This document shows positions 8,077 to 17,270 of a DNA stretch of 64,000 nucleotides, in pieces. Under the pieces are notes generated by a model. That model had not been told where the DNA came from, did not search any database, and saw only the letters and a list, made by a program, of their open reading frames with translations. The translations under genes and the position numbers were made by a program. This DNA is from Leucobacter chironomi DSM 19883 (lineage in GTDB: Bacteria; Actinomycetota; Actinomycetes; Actinomycetales; Microbacteriaceae). Location of the stretch: contig NZ_ATXU01000003.1 of the NCBI RefSeq assembly GCF_000421845.1, positions 124,001-188,000 on the forward strand. The letters are read 5' to 3'. Each line of letters starts with the position of its first letter. The first letter of the stretch is position 1.

Positions 8077-9758
8077 CCGCTGCATCTCACCCCCGCACGG
8101 GCGGCGCTGCCGCCGCGCCCGGCGCAGGCGATCCGCTGCTGCAGATCGACGACCTCACCCTGCGCGTCCCCAGCCGCGGCCCCCTGCTGCACGGCGTCTC
8201 CCTCGCGGTCGGGGCCGGCGAGTCGGTGGCGCTCGTCGGCGAGTCAGGATCGGGCAAGTCGCTCACCACCCGCGCCGCTCTGGGCCTGTTCCCCGAGCAC
8301 GCGACGCTCACCGGCTCGGTGCGCGTCGCGGGGATCGACGCCGTCACCGCGACGCCCGCCGAGCTGCGGGCCATCCGCCGCACCCGCGCGTCGATGATCT
8401 TCCAGGATCCGCGTTCCGGCATCAACCCCGTGCGCACCCTCGGCGACTTCCTCACCGAGACGCTCGTGCGCTGGCACGGACTCAGTCGCGGCGATGCTGC
8501 GGCGAAGGCCGTCGCACAGCTCGAACAGGTGGGGCTGCCGCGCGCTTCTGCCTTGCTGGAGCAGTACCCGCACCAGCTGTCGGGCGGCATGCTGCAGCGC
8601 GTGATGATCGCGGCCGCGCTGCTCGACGAGCCCGAGCTGCTGCTCTGCGACGAACCCACGACAGCGCTCGACGTCACCACGCAGGCCGGCATCGTCGAGC
8701 TGCTGCGCGAGCAGCAGCAGGCCCGCGGCATGGGCATGCTCTTCATCACGCACGACCTCGGACTCGCGGCCTCGCTCTGCGAGCGGGTGGTCGTGCTGCG
8801 CGGCGGCCTCGTCGTCGAGGAGGGCGCCACCGAGGCGGTGTTCCGCGACCCGCAGGAGGCGTACACTCGGCAGCTGCTCGCCGCGACGCCGCGCATCGAG
8901 CTCGACCGCTTCGGGGGTGCGCTTCCGGTGGCCGCGCAGCCCGCCGCCGCAGCGTCTTCTGCAGCCCAGCCCGCCGCGATCCGCGCCGAGGGCATCTCGA
9001 AGCGCTATCGCATCCCGGGTCGCGACGACGTCCTCGCACTCTCCGAGGTGGGCTTCGAGCTGGCCCGGGGCGGCTCGCTCGGCATCGTGGGCGAATCGGG
9101 ATCGGGCAAGTCGACGCTCGCCCGCATCATCGTCGGCCTCGAGGAGCCGAGCACGGGAACGCTCGCGGTCGATGGGGGCGTGCGCCCGCAGCGCCCGCTC
9201 AACGCGGCGGAGCGGCGCGCGCTCGCCGCGCACACGCAGATGGTGTTCCAGGATCCGTATCTCTCGCTCGACCCTCGCATCGCCGTGGGCCGCGCCGTCG
9301 CCGACGTGGTGCGCCTGCACCGGGGCGCCTCGCGCGCTGAGGCGGAGCGGGAGGCCGGCGCGCTGCTCGACCGGGTGGGCATCCGCCCCGAGCAGCTGGC
9401 GTCACGGCCCAGGGGTCTCTCGGGCGGTCAGCGGCAGCGCGTCGCCCTCGCGAAGGCGCTGGCGGCCCAGCCGAGCATGCTCGTGCTCGACGAGGCGACG
9501 AGCGCCCTCGACGTGTCGGTGCAGGCGCAGGTGCTCGAACTCGTCGAGGAGGTGCGCGAGCAGTTCGGTCTCACGATCGTGTTCGTGAGCCACGACCTCG
9601 CCGTGGTGTCCCGCGTGTGCGAGGAGACGATCGTGATGCAGCGCGGGCGGGTCGTCGAGCACGGACGCACCGCGCAGATCCTCGGCGAGCCCCGCGAAGA
9701 GTACACCCGCAGGCTCATCGCCTCACGGCCCGAACCGCTCTGGGAGCAGGCCGCGTAG
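8073..9758 (+). CDS. Fused dual-domain ABC transporter ATPase (DppD-DppF type)
   Basis: The 561-residue protein contains two complete nucleotide-binding domains. The first has Walker A GESGSGKSLT, signature LSGGMLQR and Walker B DEPTTALD. The second has GESGSGKST, LSGGQRQR and DEATSALD. The usual system has two separate genes (DppD and DppF); here they are one polypeptide joined by an Ala/Pro-rich linker (AAQPAAAASSAAQPAA). Each half keeps the family's C-terminal R-EEYTR-type tail (QEAYTRQLL, REEYTRRLI). It powers import through the two upstream permeases. Confidence 0.93.
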   Translation: MTAASHPRTGGAAAAPGAGDPLLQIDDLTLRVPSRGPLLHGVSLAVGAGESVALVGESGSGKSLTTRAALGLFPEHATLTGSVRVAGIDAVTATPAELRAIRRTRASMIFQDPRSGINPVRTLGDFLTETLVRWHGLSRGDAAAKAVAQLEQVGLPRASALLEQYPHQLSGGMLQRVMIAAALLDEPELLLCDEPTTALDVTTQAGIVELLREQQQARGMGMLFITHDLGLAASLCERVVVLRGGLVVEEGATEAVFRDPQEAYTRQLLAATPRIELDRFGGALPVAAQPAAAASSAAQPAAIRAEGISKRYRIPGRDDVLALSEVGFELARGGSLGIVGESGSGKSTLARIIVGLEEPSTGTLAVDGGVRPQRPLNAAERRALAAHTQMVFQDPYLSLDPRIAVGRAVADVVRLHRGASRAEAEREAGALLDRVGIRPEQLASRPRGLSGGQRQRVALAKALAAQPSMLVLDEATSALDVSVQAQVLELVEEVREQFGLTIVFVSHDLAVVSRVCEETIVMQRGRVVEHGRTAQILGEPREEYTRRLIASRPEPLWEQAA

Positions 9759-9773
9759 TCGCGGCGGAACGGC

Positions 9774-9808
9774 GATGGCCGGGGCGGATCGGATCCGCCC
9801 CGGCCATC
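9774..9808. terminator. Bidirectional hairpin terminator
   Basis: A perfect 17-bp inverted repeat (GATGGCCGGGGCGGATC and its complement) with almost no loop is followed by TTCGTTT on the plus strand. It lies between the convergent ATPase and DUF3817 genes, so it probably ends transcription from both sides. Confidence 0.8.
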
Positions 9809-9866
9809 TTCGTTTCGGCTGCGCTGTCTGTGCGTTGCCCGTCGGCGCTTCGCCGCCCGGCTTCGG

Positions 9867-10322
9867 TCAGCTCTTCGGGATCGGGGGCCCCATCCAGAGC
9901 AGCAGCGAGAACACCGCCGTCACCCCGGCGGCGAGGATCACGAGCGACCACCAGGGATGCCGCAGCACCCACGCCTGCACCCGCTCGATGAAGTTGCGCG
10001 GCTGCTCGCCGCCCGCGCCGAGGCGCCAGCTGCGCCCGAGCTTGCCGCGATGATCCATGACCAGCTCGAACGGCAGCGTCGCGAACGGCACCACCGCGGT
10101 GACGAGGCCGAGCACGCCCGTGCCGAACGACCATCGATCGTTCACCCACACGAACACGGTGATCACGCAGTACGACAGGAACACGAAGCCGTGCACCCCG
10201 CCCGCCGGGGCGACGAGGGCCTCGGAGACGCCGGTGCCCCGCAGCACCAGTGCGGTGATGAGCCCCGCCCAGGTCACGAGTTCGGCGAACGCGAAGATGC
10301 GGAAGAGGAGGCGCGGCGACAT
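9867..10322 (-). CDS. DUF3817 family integral membrane protein
   Basis: The 151-residue protein has four likely membrane helices: FRIFAFAELVTWAGLI, GFVFLSYCVITVFVW, a VLGLVTAVVPFATLPFEL segment and a C-terminal WWSLVILAAGVTAVFSLLL. The N-terminal R-FAELVTWAGL and HGFVFL segments are typical of DUF3817, a small actinobacterial membrane family of unknown function. The start at ATG 10322 is inferred from the family's usual N-terminus; its GGGAGG sits unusually close to the start codon. The gene lies 38 bp after the photolyase stop and may be cotranscribed with it. Confidence 0.78.
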   Translation of the reverse strand: MSPRLLFRIFAFAELVTWAGLITALVLRGTGVSEALVAPAGGVHGFVFLSYCVITVFVWVNDRWSFGTGVLGLVTAVVPFATLPFELVMDHRGKLGRSWRLGAGGEQPRNFIERVQAWVLRHPWWSLVILAAGVTAVFSLLLWMGPPIPKS

Positions 10323-10360
10323 GCCTCCCAGGGTATCGAGATGCGGCTGGGAGAGTGGGC

Positions 10361-11686
10361 TCAGCGCGTGATCGACTGGTACGCCTGCAGGGCTTCGGCT
10401 CGGGAGGTCTTGAGGTCGAGGATGCGGGGGAGACCGGCACTGTACGGCGCCCACCGGTCGACGTAGCGGCTCTCGGGGTCGAACTTCTTCTGCTGCAGGT
10501 CGGGGTTGAAGACACGGAAGTAGGGGGCCGCGTCTGCCCCGCACCCGGCGACCCACTGCCAGTTGAACGGGTTGCTGGCTTCGTCGGCGTCGACCAGCGT
10601 GTCCCAGAACCACGCCTCCCCGATGCGCCAGTCGAAGCGAAGGTTCTTGGTCAGGAGCGAAGCGACGACCATTCTCACCCGATTGTGCATGAATCCGGTC
10701 TGCCAGAGCTCCTGCATGCCGGCATCCACGATGCCGAAGCCGGTGCGGCCTTGTTGCCAGGCGCGGAGCTCATCTGCGACGACCGTGCGCCAGGGGAACC
10801 CCTCGAACCGGGGATCGAGGCTCCGCGACTCGAGCGGGCCGAAATGATAGGCGGTGTGCTTCGCGAATTCGCGCCACCCGAGCTCCGAGAGGAACAGTCC
10901 GACATCGCCGCCGGCACGCAGCGCCTCATGCCAGACCTGCCGCGGACTGATCTCTCCCCAGCGCAGATGCGGTGACAGCTCCGAACCGGTGCGCTCCGCC
11001 GGGAAGTCGCGGCGCGCGTAGTGCTGCGTTCCATCTGCGAGAAACGCTGTGAGCTTGTCACGGGCCGCGCTCTCGCCGGGGGTCCAGCGCTCCGCGATCC
11101 CCCTGGACCAGTCCGGTGCGTGCGGCAACAGCCCCCAGGATTCCAGCGCGTCGCCGTCGACGCTGGCAGCGGCCGCGGTGAGCGTTTCGGGTGGGTCGAG
11201 GGGTGCCGCCGGCGGCAGACCGGAGGTGCAGGCGCGCCAGAACGCCGAGTACACCCGGTACGGGTTCCCCTCTCCGTTGGCGATGCGCCACGGTTCGAAG
11301 AGCAGGTCGCCCGGGGTGGAGTGCGCCTCCACACCGGCCTCTCTCAAGGCCGCCTTGATGTTGGCGTCATGCGCCCGCGCCCCGCTGTAGCGCCGGTTCC
11401 ACAGCACCCGGTCGGCGCCGGATTCGCGTGCCACCGCCGGAACCACGGTCTCGGCCACACCGCGCCGAAGCACCAGCTCGATGCCGTGCCGTTCGAGCGA
11501 GTTTCGCAGCGAGACAAGTGAGTGGTGCAGCCACCACCGTGCAGCAGCGCCGAGGGGCCGCACATGCTCGGATGCGTCTTCCAGCACGTAGAGCACGATC
11601 AGACCATCAGGGTCTTGGGCGGCAGCGGTGAGCGCCGGGTGATCGGCGAGCCGCAGGTCATCGCGAAGCCACACGAGCGTTGTCAT
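10361..11686 (-). CDS. phr: Deoxyribodipyrimidine photolyase
   Basis: The 441-residue flavoenzyme uses blue light to split cyclobutane pyrimidine dimers. The N-terminal antenna-domain opening LVWLRDDLRLADHPAL is present. So are the FAD-binding and substrate-pocket segments typical of class I enzymes: RTGFGIVDAGMQELWQTGFMHNRVRM, WFWDTLVDADEASNPFNWQWVAG and YFRVFNPDLQQKKFDP. The length is close to the usual 450-470. The antenna cofactor cannot be decided from sequence. It is a stand-alone repair gene facing the SRPBCC gene. Confidence 0.95.
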   Translation of the reverse strand: MTTLVWLRDDLRLADHPALTAAAQDPDGLIVLYVLEDASEHVRPLGAAARWWLHHSLVSLRNSLERHGIELVLRRGVAETVVPAVARESGADRVLWNRRYSGARAHDANIKAALREAGVEAHSTPGDLLFEPWRIANGEGNPYRVYSAFWRACTSGLPPAAPLDPPETLTAAAASVDGDALESWGLLPHAPDWSRGIAERWTPGESAARDKLTAFLADGTQHYARRDFPAERTGSELSPHLRWGEISPRQVWHEALRAGGDVGLFLSELGWREFAKHTAYHFGPLESRSLDPRFEGFPWRTVVADELRAWQQGRTGFGIVDAGMQELWQTGFMHNRVRMVVASLLTKNLRFDWRIGEAWFWDTLVDADEASNPFNWQWVAGCGADAAPYFRVFNPDLQQKKFDPESRYVDRWAPYSAGLPRILDLKTSRAEALQAYQSITR

Positions 11687-11754
11687 CGCTTCAGGGTAGC
11701 GTTGAGAGCCGACGACCCGCGGAAGCCGCTCGTCGCTGCGAGGAGGTCCGGGGC

Positions 11755-12234
11755 ATGGTGCAGATCACAGTCGAGGCCGCGCTCGGGTGTTCGGCTGATG
11801 CCGCGTGGCGGGCGGCGCACTCCCCTGCCGCGGCCGCGCAGCTCTACCGGCCGCTCCTGCAGATGCGGCCCCGAGGGAGCGAGCGGTTCCCTGCGGCGTT
11901 CAAGACGGGCAGCCGCATCGATGTCGCGTTGCGCATCTTCGGGGCGTTCCCGGCGGGTACGCAGCGCATAGCGATCGAGGATCTCGTTGCGCGCGGGGCC
12001 GGATCGCAGGCGAGAACCATGCGGGACGCAGGGCGACCGCTCTCGGGCCCCCTCGCACTGATCAGCTCCTGGAATCACGAGATCACGATCATCCCGGCAG
12101 GCCCGCGCTCCGCGGTATGGCGCGACGAACTCACGATCGGCGGATGGTTCTCACCGCTGGCCGCCGCCGTGCTCTGGCCGATGTGGCGCTGGCGCGCGCT
12201 GAAGCTACGGCGGCTCGCGCAGGGGTGGGCGTAG
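11755..12234 (+). CDS. SRPBCC-like hypothetical protein
   Basis: The 159-residue protein has a START/Bet v1-like pattern: an initial strand (ITVEAALGCSADAAWRAAHSP), a central basic region, and a C-terminal helix with WPMWRWRALKLRRLAQGW. The fold assignment is moderate, and the ligand and role are unknown. GAGGAGG lies 8 bases before ATG 11755. It is divergent from the photolyase and is the last ordinary chromosomal-looking gene before the island junction. Confidence 0.6.
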   Translation: MVQITVEAALGCSADAAWRAAHSPAAAAQLYRPLLQMRPRGSERFPAAFKTGSRIDVALRIFGAFPAGTQRIAIEDLVARGAGSQARTMRDAGRPLSGPLALISSWNHEITIIPAGPRSAVWRDELTIGGWFSPLAAAVLWPMWRWRALKLRRLAQGWA

Positions 12235-12606
12235 GTCTTATTGGCGGTGGATCGGGCGGGAGGCGACCACCGCGGCGGCGAGGAACAGAGCGGAACGTGA
12301 CGCTCATGGTGTGCTGCCAGCTCGGGAACATCCACGCTACGCGTGGAGCAGAGACTTTCTGATCAGGAGGTTTCGCCCGGGTTCAGAAAGTTGCGATGGT
12401 TTTGCATACGGCGATGGGCACCCTCAACGGGATGCCGCTCGCCGCCCCGGCGGGGCGGCGAGCACGGATCAGAAGTCCCAGTTTTGACAAGAGGCGCGGA
12501 ATCATGCGGTTTTCTGAGCCCGTCACTACCTGTATGCCACCTGCGTGCCACTCGCGTCGGAACCTGGTTCCGTTCGCCTGAGCGAACCGGTGACACACTA
12601 CGAAGT
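12235..12606. other. Structured non-coding junction at left edge of the island
   Basis: No convincing gene is visible. Three inverted repeats crowd into about 230 bp. ACTTTCTGA (12354-12362) pairs with TCAGAAAGT (12383-12391). GCTCGCCGCCCC (12437-12448) pairs perfectly with 12452-12463 across a 3-base loop. GGAACCTGGTTCC (12559-12571) is followed by GTTCGC (12572-12577) pairing with GCGAAC (12582-12587). The position between the last chromosomal-type gene and the relaxase region suits an attachment region or transfer origin (inference). No integrase gene is present nearby. Confidence 0.5.
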
Positions 12607-12984
12607 TTACTCGTCATTGCTCGCGGGCGCGGGGTTCTTTGTCGCAGGGACGCCCTTCTTGCGGTCGCCGCGGCGTGCCTGCACAGCTTCTAGTATGCGA
12701 GCCTTTGCTAGCTTAAGAAGGCTGACCGGCCCGAGCACGAGGAACACGGTTCCCATGACGAGGCACCACAGCATCGGCAAGCTGAGCCAGGCGTCACCGC
12801 CTTGCTCGATGAGCCCTTTGAGGAAGTTCGCGAGGAAGTAGTACGGGGCGGCGACGAGCATCGCGGGCGTGCCCCACTTCAATCCGTCGCGACGGAGGAT
12901 GCGAGAGATGAGCCGAGGGCCGGGTGCGTACCTCGCGAGGAAGTAGTAGCAGCGGACGACGCCGGAGAAGATGGTCGAGAGCAT
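12607..12984 (-). CDS. Small hypothetical membrane protein next to relaxase
   Basis: The 125-residue protein has an N-terminal hydrophobic stretch (IFSGVVRCYYFLARY), a second (PAMLVAAPYYFLANFLKGLI), and a third (SLPMLWCLVMGTVFLVLGPVSLL). A charged tail rich in K, R, P and A follows (from RRGDRKKG on). I do not recognise a functional family. Its ribosome site AAAGGG is held in the arm of a 43-base hairpin upstream. It is the last gene on the minus strand before the structured junction. A role in conjugation or entry exclusion is only a guess from position. Confidence 0.6.
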   Translation of the reverse strand: MLSTIFSGVVRCYYFLARYAPGPRLISRILRRDGLKWGTPAMLVAAPYYFLANFLKGLIEQGGDAWLSLPMLWCLVMGTVFLVLGPVSLLKLAKARILEAVQARRGDRKKGVPATKNPAPASNDE

Positions 12985-12990
12985 GAGGAC

Positions 12991-13033
12991 AGCCCTTTCA
13001 GATCACTCGGCAGTGAGTCATTTGAAAAGGGCT
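12991..13033 (-). promoter_or_regulatory. 5'-leader hairpin covering the ribosome site
   Basis: On the minus strand AGCCCTTTTCA (13033-13023) can pair with TGAAAGGGCT (13000-12991), with an inner TCACT-GCCG-AGTGA hairpin. The right arm contains the AAAGGG ribosome site placed 8 bases before ATG 12984. This could act as a translational switch or a repressor site. Confidence 0.5.
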
Positions 13034-13246
13034 TCCCGTTCCCGGGTGGCCGTGCCACTACATCCGATAGCGGCGAACGTTTTGTAGAGACTGCCTACGC
13101 CTCCACTGTACGTCGGCCAGCGCGGAAGCGGAACCCTCGTCACTGGCCGCCGCCTGGCGATGGTGAAGACGAGAGCGCACCCAGTAGGAGGCGCTACGTT
13201 GCGCTGAAGACACATCACCGAACAGACCGAGCGTGGAGATGCGACG

Positions 13247-13444
13247 ATGGACTTCCAAGAAGCGGCAGCGATCGTCACCGCTGATCAGAACCAGAACGAC
13301 TGGGGCGACGAACCGCCGATGACCCAGGCAGAGGCCATCGAGCACGTGCGCAACATCATGACGCTGGAAGATGTCGTTGACTACGGCGACGAGAACACCG
13401 AGGCATACCGACTTGTGCTGTCCACCTCGCAGCTGCCCGAATAG
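13247..13444 (+). CDS. Small acidic hypothetical protein
   Basis: The 65-residue, acidic, soluble protein begins with ATG 13247 after a GGAG ribosome site. It has no cysteines, membrane segments or known motif that I recognise; it is rich in D, E and Q. It is convergent with the relaxase gene, which ends 83 bp downstream. Small acidic proteins of mobile elements are often DNA mimics or accessory factors, but nothing here proves that. Confidence 0.5.
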   Translation: MDFQEAAAIVTADQNQNDWGDEPPMTQAEAIEHVRNIMTLEDVVDYGDENTEAYRLVLSTSQLPE

Positions 13445-13526
13445 CACTGCTCCCGATACAGGCGGGGGCACCTGAACGGCGCTCTCGCCTTTGTCATGCA
13501 CCCGCCGATAATGTGCGGGCATTTCA

Positions 13527-16500
13527 TCAGAGTGACCGTGCGCCCCGTCTGGTGAGCGCGTTCGACGCGGACTTCGGGCGCGCCCGCTGAGTCGTGAGTG
13601 CTCGCGCGCGTTGGATCGCTTGCGTGGCGCGGGCCTGGTCGATCTTCTGCGCGAGCCCATCCGGAGCCGGCCCGAGAGCATCGTCACTCGTAATGCCGTA
13701 TCGGTCACGGTACGCGGCGACCGTGCGCGCATACCGTACCCAGGCCTCCTGCTTGCGTGGATCATCCGGCCGCGCCCCGAGCGCCCGCACCCACGGCGCA
13801 CCATCTGCCGCGGCTTGCTCAGCGATGGCCGCGGCGCGTTGTTCGATGAGCTGATGCCGTTCCGCGAGCGCCTGCCGCATATCCGGTTCCGTGATGCCGC
13901 CAGCGACGGGGATCAGCCCCGCAATCAACCTCGGCACCTGCGCCGCGCGCCCGCTGCTGGCAGGGTGTTCGGTGGCGGTGGCGAGTCGCCAGTGCAGGAC
14001 GGAGGCGATGTCGTCGGCGTCATCGAAGCCCCGAGCCCTCACCAGGCGTGGGAGAAGCCGGTCAACGTCGTGATGGTTCGCCTCGGCCCGGCGGAGTTCA
14101 GCGACGAGGGCGTCGAAAGTATCGGAGTCGAGCACGGCGCCTACTTGGGCGGTGGTGAGGCCAGATGCACGTATGAGGGTGGCCCAGCGGTCGTGTTGAG
14201 CTTCGGTGGCGATGGTCTCGTACTCCGCGGCGAGCTGCCGGATCGACCCCCACTTCTCCTGCTCCCGCTCGGTCGTCTCGTGCGCCGACAGCTCCGCACC
14301 GGAATGATTGAGCACCCCGAACAGCACCCGCCGTGCGGCCTCCTCCACATCCGAGGCTTCGTGCGGGTGCCGGTGCGCGTCGTCTGGGGTGTCGACGGCG
14401 ACGTAGGCGTAGTTCCCGTCCCTGCCGCGAGTCATGGCGACGTACAGGTTCTCCCTGGTCATCGACGGCTCGACCAGCACATGCGAAGTGTCAACGGTGA
14501 CGCCCTGGGCGCGGTAGGCGGTGACGGCGTAGCCGAGGTCGAGGTGCTCGGCGACGTAGTCGGCGGGCAGCACGATCGACCCGCCCCGATCCTGGGCGGC
14601 GGGCCGGATCGTCACGGAGCCGTCGCGCCGCACACGGGTGATGGTCCACCGGTTCCCGTTCTGCACCCACGCCGACCGTGAGCGGAGATCCCGGCGGTTA
14701 TCCCGCGTGATGACGACATCCCCGACCGCGGCGGTCGCGCCGCCGTCGAGGGCGACTTCACCACGGATCGGCTGCACGACCCCCGCGAGGATCAGCTCGG
14801 TGCGGGCGCGGAGGTTCAGCGCGGTCATGGATTCGCTGGAATCGGTGACGAGGATCGACGCGACCCCCGCCTCCCGGTCGGCACGCCACGCCTCATACGC
14901 CAGGGCGGTCACATCCTCGGTATCGCCGCCGGCGATCCGGCCCGCATCCTGGTAGGTGTCGATCACATCGGTTTGGCCGAGGCGGAGCCCGAGGGATGCG
15001 ATCTTCTCCCACTCGTTCGTGAACCGGTAGATCGTGGACAGCTCCGGGGTGTCGTCGCGGTCACCCGCGAGGAGCCCAAAGGCGCCGGCGGCTTCGACGG
15101 CTTGGAGCTGGGAGTAGTCGCCGACGAGCAGGACTTTCGCGCCGGCTTCTTCGGCGATCTTGGTGATGCGGTCGAGTGAGAGGGTGCCTGCGAGGCTGGC
15201 TTCATCGATGATGACGAGCTGCCCTGCCCGGAATGACACCCGGCCCAGGTTGTGGAGCGTCCACCATCGTGCGGTGTTCTCCGTCTTGATGCCGAGGTCG
15301 TCGGCGAGGACTTCCGCCGCGACCACCGACGGCGCCAACCCCACCACCGACCCCGCCCCGTGCTCGGCTTCCCACGCGCGGCGGAGTGCGTTCATAGCGG
15401 TGGTTTTCCCGGTGCCGGCGGGGCCGACCAGCATGTCGAGCACTCGCCCCGATATGGCGATCTTGGTGAGGGCGTCGGCCTGGTCTGGGCCAAGCATCCG
15501 CCCGTCCCGATCCGGGGCGGCCGTGACGCGCTCGATCACCGCGAGCGGCAGCGTCGGCCCAGTCAGGGTGCGGGAGCGTTTCAAGAGCCGTGCTTCCGCT
15601 TCCAGGAGTTCGGTCGAGGAGTAAAGGGTCGAGTGGCGGGGCCGGAACGCCGAGGTGCCGTCCGGGCGCTGGAACCGTGCCGGGGTGGAGGCGAGTTCGG
15701 GTGGGGTGAGGCGCAGCGAGGCGCGCTCGGCCGCATCGACGACCATGCCGCTGACGGCTTCCCGATCCCGAGTCGTCGCGAACCGATACCCCATCGTCTG
15801 CCGTGCGGCCTCGGCGGTGAGGTTCCAGCGGTGCCAGGTCGACCGCTTCGCCCCAACGGCCTCGACCACGGAGAGCGCGATCGCTTCGATCTCATCGAGC
15901 GGCACGTCATCCGCCCGCAGCACCCGCATCATCCCCGCCGGGATCGCCTCGCGCGCCCACTCGCCGGCATCCCGGCCGAGCTTCCTGGTGGCGCGCTTGC
16001 GCCATTCGGTCGTGAGGTCGGCGAGCGAGCGCACTTTCTTCTCTGGCCGGGTCGTGAGCGTGGCCTGAGCGCGGAGCTTGATGACCGTCGCCGCCGACGG
16101 CTGCCGCCCATGCCGCTGCACGTACTCGGCGATCAGGCGATCCTTCTCCGAATCGATCTGATACGAGCGGGTCGAGAACTCGAGCACGAGGTCTTCCGGG
16201 ACCGTCGCGATCGCCCATGCCGGGTTCCGGCCCCGGCCCCGCTCGCGTGCCTCCCACTCGACGCCGAGAAGCCGGGTGAGATGGTCGGCGATGACCGCCT
16301 CGTGCAACTCGGAGAGCGCGACCGTGGCGGCGTGCATAGGGCGGCCGTCGAGCGACCGCCACTTCCCATCAAGCACCGTGCGCACTTTGTTAGAGACCAC
16401 CACGTGCGTGTGCAGGTGCGGGTCGTTCGCGCGGGAGTCGTAGTGGTCGTAGGCGGTCGCGGCGAGCCCGAAGGTATCGACCTGGGCGACCGCGCCGCCG

Positions 16501-17087
16501 TCGGCGCCGGTCGAGCCGACACGCGTGGCAGCGACTTCGCGTTCCATGAACTCGATCACTTCCGCGATCGCCGCGTGATGCGCGTCGGCGATCAGCGCTT
16601 GCGTGCCCGCGTCGGCGACCGCCCAGAGCACGGAGGCCGACTTCGGCAACGAGAAGGTGTAGTCGTAGCCTGCGACCGCCTTCCGGGTGCCGCGCTTGCG
16701 TTCCTCGTTCTCGATCTGCGCGACAGCCTCCGCGCGGGAGGCAGGGCCGAGCTCGGGGTCGAGGGCTTCGACCCGTGCGTCGACGCGCTCTACCGGGGTC
16801 GAATAGACCGGGTAGGCCTGCCCGAGCGGATCACCGGTCACGGGATCTCGGCCCATGCCGATGAGGAGCTGCAGTTGTTCCTCCGACACTTCATCGCCGG
16901 TCGTGATCTGACCGCCGGCGAGCTGCGCGATCCCGGCGCCGAGCCACCTGCCGGGCGGGGTCCCGGCTTCGGCGTAGTAGCGCGTGAGCGGTGTGGACAG
17001 CGAGCGGTCGCAGTCGCCGGTGACGACGGAGCGCAGGAGGTACTTGTAGCCGTCACCGGCGCTCATCACCCGCATCGAGACCGTCAC
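13527..17087 (-). CDS. MobF-family conjugative relaxase with C-terminal helicase (TrwC/TraI-like)
   Basis: The 1186-residue protein nicks the transfer origin and unwinds DNA during conjugation. The N-terminal MRVMSAGDGYKYLL with a following RYYAEAGTPPGRWLG is typical of TrwC relaxases. The metal-binding HxHxH is NDPHLHTHVVVSNK, and a YDHYDSR stretch precedes it. The helicase half has Walker A VGPAGTGKTT, an ATPase motif VIIDEASLAG, and the late YAVTAYRAQGVTV and VAMTRGRDGNYAYV motifs. The chosen start is GTG 17087, matching the family N-terminus; a TTG at 17108 is in frame. The C-terminal region beyond the helicase is Ala/Arg-rich. Confidence 0.92.
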   Translation of the reverse strand: MTVSMRVMSAGDGYKYLLRSVVTGDCDRSLSTPLTRYYAEAGTPPGRWLGAGIAQLAGGQITTGDEVSEEQLQLLIGMGRDPVTGDPLGQAYPVYSTPVERVDARVEALDPELGPASRAEAVAQIENEERKRGTRKAVAGYDYTFSLPKSASVLWAVADAGTQALIADAHHAAIAEVIEFMEREVAATRVGSTGADGGAVAQVDTFGLAATAYDHYDSRANDPHLHTHVVVSNKVRTVLDGKWRSLDGRPMHAATVALSELHEAVIADHLTRLLGVEWEARERGRGRNPAWAIATVPEDLVLEFSTRSYQIDSEKDRLIAEYVQRHGRQPSAATVIKLRAQATLTTRPEKKVRSLADLTTEWRKRATRKLGRDAGEWAREAIPAGMMRVLRADDVPLDEIEAIALSVVEAVGAKRSTWHRWNLTAEAARQTMGYRFATTRDREAVSGMVVDAAERASLRLTPPELASTPARFQRPDGTSAFRPRHSTLYSSTELLEAEARLLKRSRTLTGPTLPLAVIERVTAAPDRDGRMLGPDQADALTKIAISGRVLDMLVGPAGTGKTTAMNALRRAWEAEHGAGSVVGLAPSVVAAEVLADDLGIKTENTARWWTLHNLGRVSFRAGQLVIIDEASLAGTLSLDRITKIAEEAGAKVLLVGDYSQLQAVEAAGAFGLLAGDRDDTPELSTIYRFTNEWEKIASLGLRLGQTDVIDTYQDAGRIAGGDTEDVTALAYEAWRADREAGVASILVTDSSESMTALNLRARTELILAGVVQPIRGEVALDGGATAAVGDVVITRDNRRDLRSRSAWVQNGNRWTITRVRRDGSVTIRPAAQDRGGSIVLPADYVAEHLDLGYAVTAYRAQGVTVDTSHVLVEPSMTRENLYVAMTRGRDGNYAYVAVDTPDDAHRHPHEASDVEEAARRVLFGVLNHSGAELSAHETTEREQEKWGSIRQLAAEYETIATEAQHDRWATLIRASGLTTAQVGAVLDSDTFDALVAELRRAEANHHDVDRLLPRLVRARGFDDADDIASVLHWRLATATEHPASSGRAAQVPRLIAGLIPVAGGITEPDMRQALAERHQLIEQRAAAIAEQAAADGAPWVRALGARPDDPRKQEAWVRYARTVAAYRDRYGITSDDALGPAPDGLAQKIDQARATQAIQRARALTTQRARPKSASNALTRRGARSL

Positions 17088-17270
17088 AGAAGACAGGTGC
17101 GAAGCCAAGTCCTGCGCGCCTTTGCCTACGATTCGTAGCCTATGTGTATACAGCAGAACAGGGGTATCACATGTGGCGCTAAGGAGGCTGTGTCGGAGTG
17201 GCGAGACCGGGGTGCGAAAGCAGTCGCTGAGGCTTGGAGGTTCAGGGTGTGAGGGCTCCTTCGATATCGG
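17088..17270. other. Spacer upstream of relaxase, candidate transfer-origin region
   Basis: This 183-bp gap between the relaxase start and the BNR-type lipoprotein stop contains the palindrome CTACGATTCGTAG (17126-17138) and a lower-GC patch around TATGTGTATACAGCAG. Transfer origins often lie beside the relaxase gene, so this is a reasonable oriT candidate, but no nic-site consensus was recognised. Confidence 0.35.

Noticed and set aside
12343-12693. Plus-strand and minus-strand frames of 85-116 residues in the junction
   Set aside because: Composition is irregular, frames cross the inverted repeats, starts lack support and no family features are visible.
13018-13278. Minus-strand frame of 86 residues between the small membrane protein and the acidic protein
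   Set aside because: It overlaps the leader hairpin and the acidic protein gene, has no ribosome site, and its composition is that of non-coding high-GC DNA.
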